From: Anthostomella pinea
Lineage: Eukaryota; Ascomycota; Sordariomycetes; Xylariales; Xylariaceae
Reading direction: 5' to 3'
Length of the DNA stretch: 64,000 nt
NCBI GenBank assembly: GCA_963556695.1
Contig: CAUWAG010000010.1
Location: 2,232,001-2,296,000 of the forward strand
Shown here: positions 19,921-31,500 of the stretch, piece by piece
Numbering within the stretch: position 1 is the stretch's first letter
Layout: the number at the start of each line of letters is the position of its first letter
Translations under genes and position numbers: made by a program
The notes under the pieces: model-generated
What the model saw: the letters and a program-made list of their open reading frames with translations, nothing else
Database searches by the model: none
Told to the model about the DNA's origin: nothing

Positions 19921-21981
19921 TATGCGACGAACATGGGGGAAAAGTTGGCAAAGGGGCGGCTACTGTTCGCCGGGAGGCACGGAAATATTGGGCGTGCTTA
20001 GTGAAGCAGAAGTGACCCGGATCAAGGGGCTTCAATAGTGTATTACAGGAATATAACCTACAAGTCATTTTCCTTGAAGCTATATACCCTGTACCGCTAA
20101 TCTGTAGGCGTTGCCAAGCTTGAAGCAAATTCGCATCGGGTGGGCAAGGTCTTAGACAGAATATGTCTACCCGCAAACAGGCTCACATTGCGCCTCTACA
20201 GTCTCGGACGACACCTCCCCAACGACTGGATATAATGAACAGCAGTGTAATGTCACATTAATGCTCTGAGTGGAGAAAATAAGAATGATTAAGGGTTGCG
20301 GTCGAGTACTGGCATGTGTCTGGTGACCGTGGTGTATTCCACAGCGTTGTCTGACACCGGTAAGCCACGACCCGTTCCATGTGGCGTACGTGCCAGTGAA
20401 ATACCTATATGTGAACATCGAAAAGTTGAGACTGGCGTTCCTAATCCGGGGTCTTGTAATGTTGCCGCGGCCACCGTGATTAAGCACCGCGAGTGGCCGC
20501 TGCAAGTCGACGAATGCTACTCCATCGGATGGAGGACTATACAAGTGAGGGTCATCAATAATTCCAAGGCGCTTCTTTACGTATATACTCCCGCCGAGTT
20601 TCGCGGGAAAGGGGTCGGTTACCTACATATAATTATTTCCATTCCCGATGTGCGACTAGCTAGTCCGCGTCCGTCGGAAAGTTTCCAGTGCAGAGCTAGG
20701 AAAGGTCTCACTATCTTCCCCTGTGTCTAAACTTCAGGTGGAGCCTATTGGAGGCTAGCTTGCATGCCAGTGAGTCCACTCCATAATCTGTTTCCGTATA
20801 TATGGGAAAGTCAACCTCAATCCCACATAAGTATAAGGAGCAGAGACGGTTTCACAAGGCTGGATCACGGTTTCTCGTTATATGCAACTGTATTTATTGT
20901 TGGAGGTACTTTTTTCTTCGAAGCATCTGAGGATAAGAAGCTGCCGTTGCATATGGGGCGGCTCAGTGTGCCTATGACATAATCGCCATCTATAAAGCAG
21001 ATTGGCGTGTCCAGCCCTGAGGGACATGATGATCTCAAACTGTATGGCATCTCCATATGAAAACCGATCGTCGTGGCCATCCAGCCTAGCAGATTCGATC
21101 GAGGTTGCTGGTGTGCCACGACAAAGGGCTACAGCTAGGTGGAGGACCCCGTCAAGGCGAAATATACTAAGATCTCTCAAAATAGTAAAATACGTCACAC
21201 TGCCTCTTCTTCTTAGTGGCGGGGTCCTATGGGTGGGCACTTACAGGTGTCCAGGATGGTAATGGTTACCTAGCAGTTCCTCGTGACGGTGACCTTTTAA
21301 GCTTGTTAAGGACAAGCAAAGTTCTAATCTATAATCATCTGCAATGGTGATGGGCAGAACTTCACACGATGTGATACGAAGCTTTCTCCTTACGTCAGCA
21401 TGGCAGTTACGGATGCCGTTCGGCGTGTGACGCATCGGCCTGAGCCTGTAGACGCTATCCGTAGTTAAGGTTTCGGTGGATTGAGATGATTGTGGCGGTT
21501 TATTTTAATAGACTTAGCGTATAGCAAGGGGGGTCTGCTTTTTGTTATCTTTTGGGGTATTTGGGTTTGGCTCCTTCCTTCGGTCGAAGAGCTAAAAATA
21601 CAAATAAAACCAAATCGCATCATATACCCACACCGCCTACCATATGGAGCCGCTAAGCATTACCATCCCCCACATATATATCCATCAACCATCTCATAGT
21701 ACGCTTCGGTATGGAGTCGGACTCTATAAAAGACACTCGGCCCGGAAACCCTTAGACATTGAGGTGCAGGGCATTACCAGGCCAGGGCTGGCTGCATCGT
21801 ACGTGTCAGCCATACATGTCAGCCGTACATGTCAGCCATACATGTCAGCGACACCTGTCTGCCCTATCAGTGTTATTAGATTCGAACCTAACACCACTTA
21901 TAGGATCTTCAACTGGGTCTCTGCACTGATCGATGCCCACTATTAGGTTTCTTGGCTGCTGCCTGGCCAGAAATAGCAACC
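19921..21981. other. 2-kb stretch without a recognised gene
   Basis: Both strands have short overlapping frames without domain signals. At about 21800-21851 a 14-bp unit (CATACATGTCAGCC) is repeated about four times. At 21865-21930 lies the diverged copy of the box-B-like repeat also seen near 13.01 kb. Nothing else recognised. Confidence 0.45.
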
Positions 21982-23748
21982 ATGGCAGGCGATGCAAATC
22001 CGCAAGACACCATCGTAGGAGCGCTCTCACAATTGACACGGCATCTCCGGAGCCGTGCGTGCCATGCTCGGGAGGCAATGAAAGTAGGAAACACGTCTCT
22101 GGAGGTAGTTTCTTATAAGAGCGGCATGAGAGGAAAGTTGATGGCACGATCAGCCCTTCAAGTTCTCTGCTAACAACGCCTGCATGACCACCTACTTCAA
22201 GCACTTACCTGAGTCAGCTTCCGCACCAAGATATCTCGCAGTCAACAGAACCAGTGGACAAGGTAGTTATGGGGCAGTCACCTGCAAACCGGCTTTGCCA
22301 AACTACCTTGTTGTTACTTGCCGTCATATCTGCCGTATCAGCTAAACTTGTGCGGTTAAGAATTCTTACTCTACCGTGAAAGACCACATACTGATTGCGT
22401 GTGCGCTTTTCATTATAGGAAGTTAAAAGGGTTGGCTCTCAATATTATCTGGAGGATGCAGATAACAAGCAGGTGGTGTTTGGTATGGACTCCGAGGACG
22501 AAGAACCTGCCTATATGAATAAAGTCGATGCCAATCGACTGCTGAGGTTCACGGAGCGATTCGGTAGGTTGCCGTCTACCTTGGAATCAGTATTAGCTGA
22601 TTGTGCAGGCTGAAGCTGAGCTAACCATGTGGAGACTATTCCGAAAAGCCATGTGAGCAGGCTGATGAGACACCTGACTCCGGTGCCGACTCCGACTCCG
22701 ATTCCAGCAATTCCAAGGATATGTGGATGTGCCCCGTGCCATCCTCATTGCTGGATGACTTCACGACTGGCGACAATCTCCGAGAACAGGTTCCTAGGAA
22801 AGGCATAACCAAAGACGAAGAAAAACTGGTCAAGCAGCTAAGGAAGACATTCTTTGACTGGTACCTGGCCAAGGACGCGAAAAGCCGAGAGAAACTCTTT
22901 ACGTGGGGCCTGGACGAGGCGAGTGCGTACGTCGTGGAGGCTATGCAGAAGGGCGCAGACTCCTGGGGCAAAGTCGCCAACGCGGCTTGTGATCTATTAG
23001 GTCTCGACAGCGCGAAGGCGAACCAGGCGTCCATGACGTGGCAAGGGGACGTCAAGGTTGACGATCTGGTCAAAGACGTGCTGAAGAAAATGCCGCCCAG
23101 CTTGGGCATGGCGCTCAGGAGGACAGTGCTCGACGACGACCAGCTTCAGAATCTCGTCAACTTCGAGGATACGTATACTATTTCAGGTAAGAGCGTGTCA
23201 TTTGCGACAGGACTTCCACGCACTTGCACTGAACTGACCCCCACACCTCACAGAATTCCCAGGAGCACACGAGGATCAAGATGAAGGGAGTATGATCCTC
23301 TCGGCCAGCCTGGGAGCCGACGCAGACGCCGCCGTTACGTTTGCAGCGAGACCCTTCATGTTCGTCATCAACTCGCGCTCCGGCCGGTTCCTTCCCATGG
23401 TTTCCAACGAGGCCGTCCAACACGAGATCGACTTCGCCGACTGGATAGGGAAGGGGTTTAAGCTGCTGGGCTACGACAGGCTGTACGGATATCGCAAGGA
23501 CCAGTGGTACTACCGGGAAGAATCGGCGGATGATTCGGACCAGGCTTATGAGGGCCATTACGCAGTGTTCTGGTAAGTTCAAAACTCGGGGTCTCACGAT
23601 TACCCCATGCAAGAGGGAGAGCTGGAGCGTGGAGGACCTACCAGTGGTGGAAAAAGCTAACGTGGCAAACCCTAGGTTTGACGAGATCACCCCGGACGAT
23701 GACATGAAACCACTCGACCTAGCTAAGCTGAAGGCACGGGTCGGGTAA
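21982..23748 (+). CDS. Unknown multi-exon protein
   Basis: Exons at 22419-22563, 22635-23186, 23254-23572 and 23676-23748 join in one frame. The introns (71, 67 and 103 bp) have good GT..AG sites, with a CTAAC branch site in the first and GCTAAC in the last. A likely first exon starts at ATG 21982 ('MAGDANPQDTIVG') and ends at a GAG|GT near 22110, giving a roughly 308-bp intron; this start is the weakest part. The protein has an acidic stretch ('DETPDSGADSDSDSS'), a helical middle ('EEKLVKQLRKTFFDWYLAKDA') and a C-terminal part with 'FMFVINSRSGRFLPMVSNEAV' and 'GYRKDQWYYREE'. I do not recognise the family. No signal peptide or membrane segment. Probably cytosolic or nuclear. Confidence 0.6.
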
Positions 23749-24546
23749 GAGTTGAAATGCAGATAGATACTCTACTGTATGGTAGTGGAAGCACAACCAG
23801 CGCTAAGGTTATTTTTAATCTTAATCGATCAGACGTTATTGTTTTAACACGTATTATGCATCAAAGTGACTGTATAGTGAGTTATGTCGGTGTGTGGATC
23901 CAGCTGATGCCAGCTGTCAGGTGTCTTGTCGGTTCGGCCGGATTGTTGCCCAAGGGACAAGGTACCGTTTGCACTGTATCTAGACTAAAGAGCGGATGGG
24001 ACAAGCTCCCATCCTTCTAGACAGCAAGCAGAACATCCAGAATACTAGTCATCGTAGCATGGTATTCTGGGCCCCTGCCAGAAGGCACAGTTGTGGCTAC
24101 CCCGGAGTGGGGCCCCAGGCACCTTTGCCGAGCCGCAAGCGGGACGACAGGGCTGTTCCTGATGACGTTCACCATCCGTCAACACCCCTGGCCAGGCCCA
24201 TACGGTAGGAGCTCAGGGTGGGCTGTTGCGCTGCCAAATATTATCGAATGATTATTCCGCCCAGCCACCGGAGCAATTGCTGCGGCAGCTGCTCCTTCGT
24301 CATTCTCGACATTGAACCCAATTGACACCTCTGCATCTTTACGCCTCACCTATAATCGTAGGTTTACTCTCGACTACACACACGCGACCACATCTGTAAG
24401 TCTGCTACTTTTCTTCGCGCCACTACCGCTACTCTACCTATGTAATTCGAATCGATGCAGGACCTGGGACTAATATGACGGGTTCGTCAGTCGATACCTT
24501 CCATTTTCTTCACCTGCTCCAGCTACGTAATTAGCTAGCTCCCACA
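23749..24546. other. Intergenic
   Basis: Likely terminator of the upstream gene and promoter of the downstream one. No RNA gene, repeat or further frame could be supported. Confidence 0.5.
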
Positions 24547-25447
24547 ATGTCGACCTCCCGAGTCTTCGCCATGCGGTCCTCCGCCCTCCGAAACGTCACC
24601 ACACGAGTCGTACCGCGCCAATTGGCCCGGCCCGCCGCCCGGAGAGGCTATGCCGACGCTCCGCATAAAGCCGCCTCCAAGTCGAGCGATCTGCCTTGGT
24701 GAGCTTCCCTTCCCTAGTCCCATAGCTCTACCGGACAGCAGACAGCCATCAGGATAGAGTATATGCTCGTCAATGGCCAGCGACGCGGAGTGTTGAGTGT
24801 TGATATGTGAAGCTGACCACCCACCCGCAACCACAGGCTCATAGGCTCCGTCGGCATCACAGGCCTCGGTGCCGCCTTCCTGCTGGCAAGCGGACCCCAG
24901 CAGAAAGAGAAGCACGCGGACGCCAAACACGACGCCGCAGTCGAACACGCCGCCTCCCACCCCGACCCAGCCGCCGAGGAGAACGACGACTCGCCCGAGT
25001 CCAAGGGCGAGGAGTCCAAGGACGAGGTGGACAAGCCCGGACAGGGCGACCCCAAGGCCGCGCACAAAAGTGGGCAGACGGGCCGGCAGGTGCCGCCCCC
25101 TTCGGCGGATAACTCGGATCTGGCCACGAACTGGGACGAGAAGAAGGAGGGCCAAGAGCAGTATAAGGAAATGGTGAGTTGATCCCACTTACCTACTTTG
25201 CCGTACCGGGCTGTGACTATGGTAGACTGGGCGGTTTGGATTCTCTTATACCACTTGCTCCTCTTCCTCCCATGGTATTATGTCTTTTGCTGACGGCTTC
25301 TTCCACGTACAGGTCAGACAAAAGGACACCAAGGTCGCGGCCAGCTCGTCAACAATGCCGAGCAAGAAGACAGCCACCGAGGACCCGCGTGAGGATCCCA
25401 AGAAGGGCGAGGGAGAGGCTGTGCAGAAGGGCGGTCCCGCTGAGTAG
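24547..25447 (+). CDS. Mitochondrially targeted acidic membrane protein, fungal-specific
   Basis: Three exons (24547-24698, 24837-25173, 25313-25447) give 207 residues. The N-terminal about 40 residues are rich in Arg, Ser and Ala without acidic residues ('MSTSRVFAMRSSALRNVTTR') and end in 'RRGYADAP', a typical mitochondrial presequence. A single hydrophobic segment follows ('LPWLIGSVGITGLGAAFLLASG'). The rest is hydrophilic and rich in Asp, Glu and Lys. This layout recurs in a conserved Pezizomycotina family of unknown function, probably inner-membrane anchored with a charged tail. Convergent with Spg1 downstream. Confidence 0.75.
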
Positions 25448-26592
25448 ATATGGGACAGAACCCTTCTACCACATAGAGTCGTGGTTCTCGCGGAGCTCGT
25501 CGGACATGCTAAGCCCGACGGAGGTAGTAAATAGGAGTGATTCGGACGAGCCCCCTGCCAGGCCTTGGAACGCTGGGGTATTTGAGGAAGAGCACCCCGG
25601 ATGAAGCCCCATTAGTAGGGGACCGCTTGTGTACATAAGGAGAGGGCCTCGATCGCCAGATCCTGCCACCCATTACTGGTGATACGGAATTAAGAGTTGA
25701 TCAGTAAAAAGGGAAGGCGATACCACTTGTAAGAAGCATTTCACGACAGGCACAGTAAACTCTAGGCTCCCCCTTCATCGTCAATCTTGATTTCTCATGC
25801 TCTTCTCTACCTACACAATCGTAGTATGAAGACCACCATCTTCTCGCAATGCGCCTACCAATGCACATTTCCTTCCCATCCCACGCGGGGGGAAGGTAAA
25901 CTGTAGAGTGATACTGCCCAGTCTTGTTGTGTTCTCAAACATTTAGTTATTACACTTTATCGACCCCAGGACCCAGAGATGGGCCTCAGATCTTCCATTA
26001 TCCCGAGAACTCTGACAAATCAAACAATCAGAAACATGTCGAGTCGCAATGCGGCGTGTTGCGGTGACAGTCTTGTGTGTATGCGTGGGTTTTCTTTCCC
26101 AACCCGCGCCTATAACGTCCGTTATTTACCGTCCGGTGACTCCCTTTGGGAGAAAGAAACCCTCTTTCCCTTTTACGGAATGGTCTTTCTCTCTCCCTGA
26201 TGCGAATATGCTGCTGAAGCGCAAAGTTTGACTTCCGTGCGCGTGCTCGATGAATACAAAGGAAATTGTTCTTTTCTTGTAGGTCAGAGTTGAATGGTTC
26301 GTCTTCGTGGTGCCAGCCATGTGGAGTGCTCGTCCACGAATATCAAGCATTAAAGGTGTCGAGGAAGTGGGGACCAGCCGCAACATCGAAATCGGCGAGA
26401 ATACTGCATTGAAGGTCCTCCGAATCTGGACGATGATCGATTGAAGGTATGTCGTGGCGGCCGTTCAATTCGTAAGTTGCGTGAGGAGGGGTTACACCTG
26501 CAGACTTGATATATGCTGCAAATCGACCGAGGGGAGCTTCGAGATCTGCTAGTGTGAGATCCCGGGTTCCAGCGTTTCGGCAAGGACCGACA
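25448..26592. other. Intergenic between convergent genes
   Basis: 3' regions of the mitochondrial protein and of Spg1. Several short frames but no domain. No repeat or RNA gene seen. Confidence 0.5.
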
Positions 26593-27622
26593 CTAGCACG
26601 ACTGGTAGAGAAGAAGCGGCTCGCCGACGTTTTCGATCTCGGGTATCGTGCACTTCAGATCGAAAGCTTTTGACAGGACGATCTTGAAAATCTGGACGGA
26701 AATAGTCAGTATTCGGCCTGGCCGTCGGAGGAACCGAATGTAGTATCGTGCATGCAACTTACCTTCTGGACATTGATACTGTGGCTGGTACTGCTGAATA
26801 TCAGAGCAGCTCGCATTGCTTTCGCAAATCGTCGTGCCTGGGCATAGCGTCAGTATTGGGCCAAAGAATTCGACGACGATATAATGGGCGTACCTGATTC
26901 GAGATCTCTTCTTGGTCTTCCCGCGGGAAGTTGACGAAATGATCGTATTTTGTACCGACGAGAATGGGGATCGCCGTCTTGTTGAAGCCCCGTCCCTGGC
27001 GATACCACTCCTTGATACTGTTAAGCGTGCTCTTCCGCGTCAAGTCGAACATGAACAGTATAGCCACGGCATCATTGCAGACCAGGGGCAACATGTTGAC
27101 GAACTCCCGCTGACCGCCCAAGTCCCAAATGCTGAAGGTGATTTCGGTGTTGCGTATGCTGATCGTCTTTTCCATGAAGTTGACGCCTAGTGTCTGGATG
27201 TAGTCCTCGTCCCAACTGCCCTCGACGTATTTTACCATCAGTGACGTCTTGCCAATCTGAGCGTCCCCCACCATGCCAACTTTTATGACGACCTGGTTGC
27301 GCGCATTGTTCTGGTCGGCTCCATTGCTGCCTCTGTCACTGTGGCTTGCGTGTCTATCACCACCAGCACCGGAAAGGCCCGAGGGCGGTCTGGATATCGA
27401 GGGTTGCGATTGCACAGGAGGGCTATCGTATCGAGCATTAGCATCCACTCCATCCGGATGCGTGCTGCTAGCCATGTCCTGGTCGAGAGATTGTGGCTGT
27501 TGGTGGTGTGTGTCGTGGCCATTTTCGCCGGAATCGAGCCTCGGGGAGCCCTCAATGCCACCGAGGGTGTCGTCGAGGCCGTCGTGGGGCATAGCCATGG
27601 TCCCGGCGGGATCTTGCTCCAT
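26593..27622 (-). CDS. Septum-promoting small GTPase Spg1/Tem1
   Basis: Ras-superfamily GTPase that triggers the septation initiation network at spindle poles to start septum formation. Exons 27622-26894, 26837-26763 and 26691-26593 give 300 residues; the introns are 56 and 71 bp. The first about 110 residues are a low-complexity Asp/Ser/Gln-rich extension, common in filamentous fungi. The GTPase domain shows the P-loop GDAQIGKTS (119-127), switch I around 'TLGVNF' (144), WDLGGQ (166-171) and GTKYD (223-227). GTKYD replaces the usual NKxD, as in Spg1/Tem1 proteins. The frame is open a little upstream of the chosen ATG ('[16 protein letters not shown]'), so a spliced 5' exon with an earlier start near or above 27740 is possible. 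Confidence 0.93.
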
Positions 27623-29448
27623 TGTGTCCAAGGCGTCGTGAAACTGGCCCGAAGACCCCGCTGAGAGAGTTGACGAATCCAGGATGGGAGGTCGGACAGG
27701 GTAGGCAAACTCAAGAGCTGTCGAGTCGTCGAACTGCGCAGCACGGGCAGCAAGTCAGGTGGGTGGGTGGGCGGGGAGTCTCAGTTTAGGGCGGTGCGCG
27801 GCTGCATGGAATATTGGTGGGATTGGCAATGAAGCCGTGGACGAACAGCGAGGAATGTTCGGCGCGTATTCTGGACTGCGTGCTGTCTTGGGTCAGCTGC
27901 GGTGGTCCGTATCGATAGGAGGCGGTTCAGCTGTGGCCGTCCATGGGGCCGCTGAGTTGCCTTGCCAGGGGCGCTTCTCCCGAGACAGGACGAGGCAAAC
28001 GGCCGAGAGATCGAAAAAGGGGACAGGGGTTGAATGGGGTTGTTGGAGGATGCGTGCCTGCAGAGAGAGACACGAGATGGACGGTTTCTGCGTACCTACC
28101 TGGAAACCAAACGTAGGTAGGTGGTAAAATGGGATTGTGATGCGGGAACCCCGTGCAAGTGCAAGAGGGTGGAGGGTCCACGGGCAGATGCCAGACAGGT
28201 ACAGTACAGTTGATAAAAGTGCCCCACTCTGAACTCACTGTCTGAACCAGCAGATTCGCGAAGAGAAACGCGACGGGCTAATCGACAACCAGGTACAAGG
28301 CACACACACTCTACAGTAAGATATGCGCTTTGGCCTAGAAGTATAGAATGTCTTAGCCGGGCACTTCAACGTGTTTGTCGTGGATCGTTGGCGGTTGAGT
28401 AGATGCACTTCACCGGCCCGGATCTAACTTTTAAGGCGTCGACGATTCGCAGTAGGGATTATTTATGGAATGCCTACCTGTGTGCGGCTTAAAGACACAG
28501 GGTGGGTTGTCGAAGAAGAGGACTCACAGTTGTGTCGTGTAAGCTGATTCGAGTCAGGGTTTGGCGCCGGCAGTGATGCAACGAATGGGAGGGCCACGTC
28601 TAGGCCAAAAGGTCAATACGGCCAGCTCATCAGAAAACAACAAGACGCGACACACACGCGAATCCGTGATGCAGGACTACCTTCTAGAGACGATCCACCA
28701 GTCTTTGGGGCCGGATCTGAAACTGGCCTTACCGTCGGGCGCGCTCCAGAAAACCAATTAACAGAGACATGCAAAGGTGACCCGAGTGAGGCATCATCGC
28801 TGTCGCGGATTCGAAGCTTCATGCAGGAAGAGTGGTATTGCAATACAGCCCGGTTTGTCACCAGGCAAATGGTTTCCATGGCTAACACCCAGGATTGAGG
28901 GGTCTCTCTGTCCGATTGATACGGGGAGGGGTAGCAGCCATTACTATCATTATCACGCCTACTATCACCACGGAACAGTGACTAGGTACTGGATGTACTC
29001 TCTGAAGTTATCTGAATCAGTGACCAGAAGGCACAGCTTGCAATACATCGTTCATGTTTGAGCCAGGAACTGTGAATATCAACTTCTGGGTTTTTGGTTC
29101 TTCGGGTTTGGACTCTTTCAGGAGTCAGGAGTCAGGGGAGGTGAGCTGTGATGGAGACGCGGGGCTGATCCCGAAGCAACGATTGGCTGACATTGATGAT
29201 TCTCCCATTGACTGTGCTCGTACTGTGTATACACGAGCAAACAGGCATGTTTATACAGTGTGTATCTGTTAACCATCGGCAGCTATCGGCCCCAGCACCC
29301 GACATCACTGATACCGACCGAGCGGACTGGAATCGTGCCATCACTATCACAGCTCGCAGCTTGCTTGCGTCAAAAAGGCATCTCCCACCTCCGCGACTGC
29401 AACAACACCTCCCGCCTACACGCATTCGCCACCCCGTCGTCCTCTACC
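27623..29448. other. Long intergenic, upstream of Spg1 and of the H protein
   Basis: Divergent promoter region. About 27623-27740 is open in the Spg1 frame and may be coding. The rest has no domain-bearing frame, no repeat and no RNA gene that I can see. Confidence 0.5.
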
Positions 29449-30080
29449 ATGGCCTCAATTGCGCGGTGCCTGCGGGCAGCTCGCCCCTCGACCATCTCAC
29501 GCCTCGCCCAAACCCCCTGCGTGCGCTCCTCCAACTGGCAAGCCCCGGCAGCGCGAGCATTCTCTGTCTCCCCGATAAGTAGGTTTCACCTCCCTCCGAT
29601 GTCGCGCCCAGCAGCAACACCAACACCAACACACACCTCAACAACGCAATCGCTAACCGCTCCGGCAAAAAAACAGGAGACATCCGCAAATACACCAAAG
29701 ACCACGAGTGGATCGACCTGAACGCAGACCAGACAGCGGGCGTGATCGGCATCTCGACGTACGCGGCCGAGGAGCTGGGCGACGTGGTGTACGTCGAGCT
29801 GCCGGAAGAAGGCAAGGAGATGGCCGCGGGCGACACCCTGGGAGCCGTCGAGTCGGTCAAGAGCGCCGCCGACATCAACGCGCCCCTCGCCTGCACCGTC
29901 ACCGCCGTCAACGCCCTGCTCGAGGAGAAGCCCGGAACCATCAACCAGGTCCCCGAGGACGACTCCCACGGCGGCGGCTGGATCGCCAAGGTTTCTGTTG
30001 GCGAACAGGGCAACAAGGACCTCGAGGCCCTGATGGACCTGGAGGAGTACAAGGCCTTCACCGGGTCGGATGAGCATTAG
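29449..30080 (+). CDS. Glycine cleavage system H protein, mitochondrial
   Basis: Lipoyl-carrying shuttle protein of the mitochondrial glycine decarboxylase complex. It moves the aminomethyl group from P protein to T protein. Exons 29449-29578 and 29677-30080 give 177 residues; the 98-bp intron has a CTAAC branch site. Residues 1-40 are an Arg/Ser/Ala-rich presequence. The H domain starts at 'KYTKDHEWIDL'. The lipoylation site is Lys about 105 in 'VESVKSAAD'. 'DDSHGGGWIAKV' and 'LMDLEEYKAF' complete the fold. Length and motifs are normal. Start chosen for its accATGG context. Confidence 0.96.
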
Positions 30081-30435
30081 ATCAACGAATACTTCCGCCA
30101 GAGAGGGGGTTTGGTTTGGTTTGGTTCGCCGCAGGCTTTCCGCGTTGTTCTTTGCATCGAATGGGCGCACGCTGGAGGCATTGAGTCGTTTGTGACGGGT
30201 GCATATGTGGCTTACAGAGGCAATCCGGGAGGTCGTGTCCAGTATCAGCAGTGAGAATTCAACAGAGAAGAGGTCGGGCTCAACCTTGTGTCATAAACTC
30301 GCGTGCGTATTTTGAGTACACTATGGCGTGAGAAAAGCCCCGCGGTAAAGATCTATAACCATGGGCAGCCACATTCATCTATGCATATTCGTCACATCGT
30401 ATCGATGTCCCAACCGCCATGTGTGAGGATCCCTC
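30081..30435. other. Intergenic between convergent genes
   Basis: 3' regions of the H protein and of hydroxymethylbilane synthase genes. No further feature seen. Confidence 0.5.
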
Positions 30436-31500
30436 CTACGCCGGTATCCAGGCCTCAGCACTCTCGCGGCTGGCCTCGCGGTCGACATTGATGACATCGA
30501 GGATCTTCTGCGCCCCATTGTCGGTCAGTTTTTGCGCCACCAACTTGCCGAACTCGACGGCGTCCTCTCTCGTCTTGATCTCCTGGACGCCCTCCGCGTC
30601 AGCAGCCTCCGTGCCCTCAACATTGACAACCGTCCCCGTTAACCGCAGCTTGTTCTCCCCTACCCACTTCGTCTCGACCCCAATAGGAATACTGCAGCCG
30701 CCCTCCAGCGTCCGCATGACGCTCCGCTCCGCCTCACACGCCAGCATGTCCGCCTCACTTTCAAGCGCCTTCAGCAATTCCAGCGTCTGTGTATCATCCG
30801 CTCTGGCCTCGATACCCAGGCCTCCCTGTCCGACCGCATGCAGCATGCCGCCGCCCTCCGTTCCGCTCTCCAGGTACTGCGATATACGCGCATCATAGCC
30901 CATGCGCAGCAGACCCGCCGCCGCCAGGATCAGCACGCTAAACTCGCTATCCTCAGCATCGAGCTTCTTGATGCGCGTATCGATATTCCCCCGCATGTCC
31001 TTGAAGTGCAGTTTCGGGTACCGGCGCCGGATCTGCGCCATGCGCCGCACGCTACTGGTGCCGACGACGGCGCCGTCCGGCAGATCCGCCAGCGTCTTGT
31101 ATTTGTTTTCGAGCCCCCCCTTGACGACAACGACGTCGCGGGGGTCCTCGCGCCTTGTCACACAGGCCAGCACGCAGCCGTCGGGCAGCCCCGTCGGCAT
31201 GTCCTTGAGCGAGTGCACGATCATGTCGAGCGCACCGCCCATGAGCTCCGCCTCCAGCTCGTTCGTCCACAGGCCCTTGCCGCCGAACTTGTACAGCGCC
31301 GTGATCTTGTCCTTGTCGGCCGCCGAGTGCATGCCCTTGATCTCGAAGTTGATGCCCGGGTGCAGCTTCTGCAGCGACGTCACGACGAAGTCCGCTTGCT
31401 TCATGGCTAGCGCCGACTTCCGCGTGCCGACCCGCACTGTCGGCTTGTCAGTGTGCGAGCTTGACGGCGTTATTACGGGCTGGGTTGCTGGCGTCGACAT
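30436..31500 (-). CDS. Hydroxymethylbilane synthase (porphobilinogen deaminase)
   Basis: Third enzyme of haem synthesis. It joins four porphobilinogens into hydroxymethylbilane in the cytosol. Single exon, 354 residues, a normal length. Domain 1 opens with 'VRVGTRKSALAMKQ'. The catalytic Asp is in 'VHSLKDMP' (D100). 'RRMAQIRRRYPKL' and 'DMRGNIDTRIKKL' bind the growing chain. The dipyrromethane cofactor attaches to Cys269 in 'LEGGCSIPIG'. A 20-residue Ser/Thr/Pro-rich leader precedes the domain. All key residues are present. Confidence 0.97.
   Translation of the reverse strand: MSTPATQPVITPSSSHTDKPTVRVGTRKSALAMKQADFVVTSLQKLHPGINFEIKGMHSAADKDKITALYKFGGKGLWTNELEAELMGGALDMIVHSLKDMPTGLPDGCVLACVTRREDPRDVVVVKGGLENKYKTLADLPDGAVVGTSSVRRMAQIRRRYPKLHFKDMRGNIDTRIKKLDAEDSEFSVLILAAAGLLRMGYDARISQYLESGTEGGGMLHAVGQGGLGIEARADDTQTLELLKALESEADMLACEAERSVMRTLEGGCSIPIGVETKWVGENKLRLTGTVVNVEGTEAADAEGVQEIKTREDAVEFGKLVAQKLTDNGAQKILDVINVDREASRESAEAWIPA

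Noticed and set aside
29708..30073. Arg/Gly-rich frame over the H-protein exon
   Set aside because: Out-of-frame shadow of the glycine cleavage H protein in GC-rich coding DNA.
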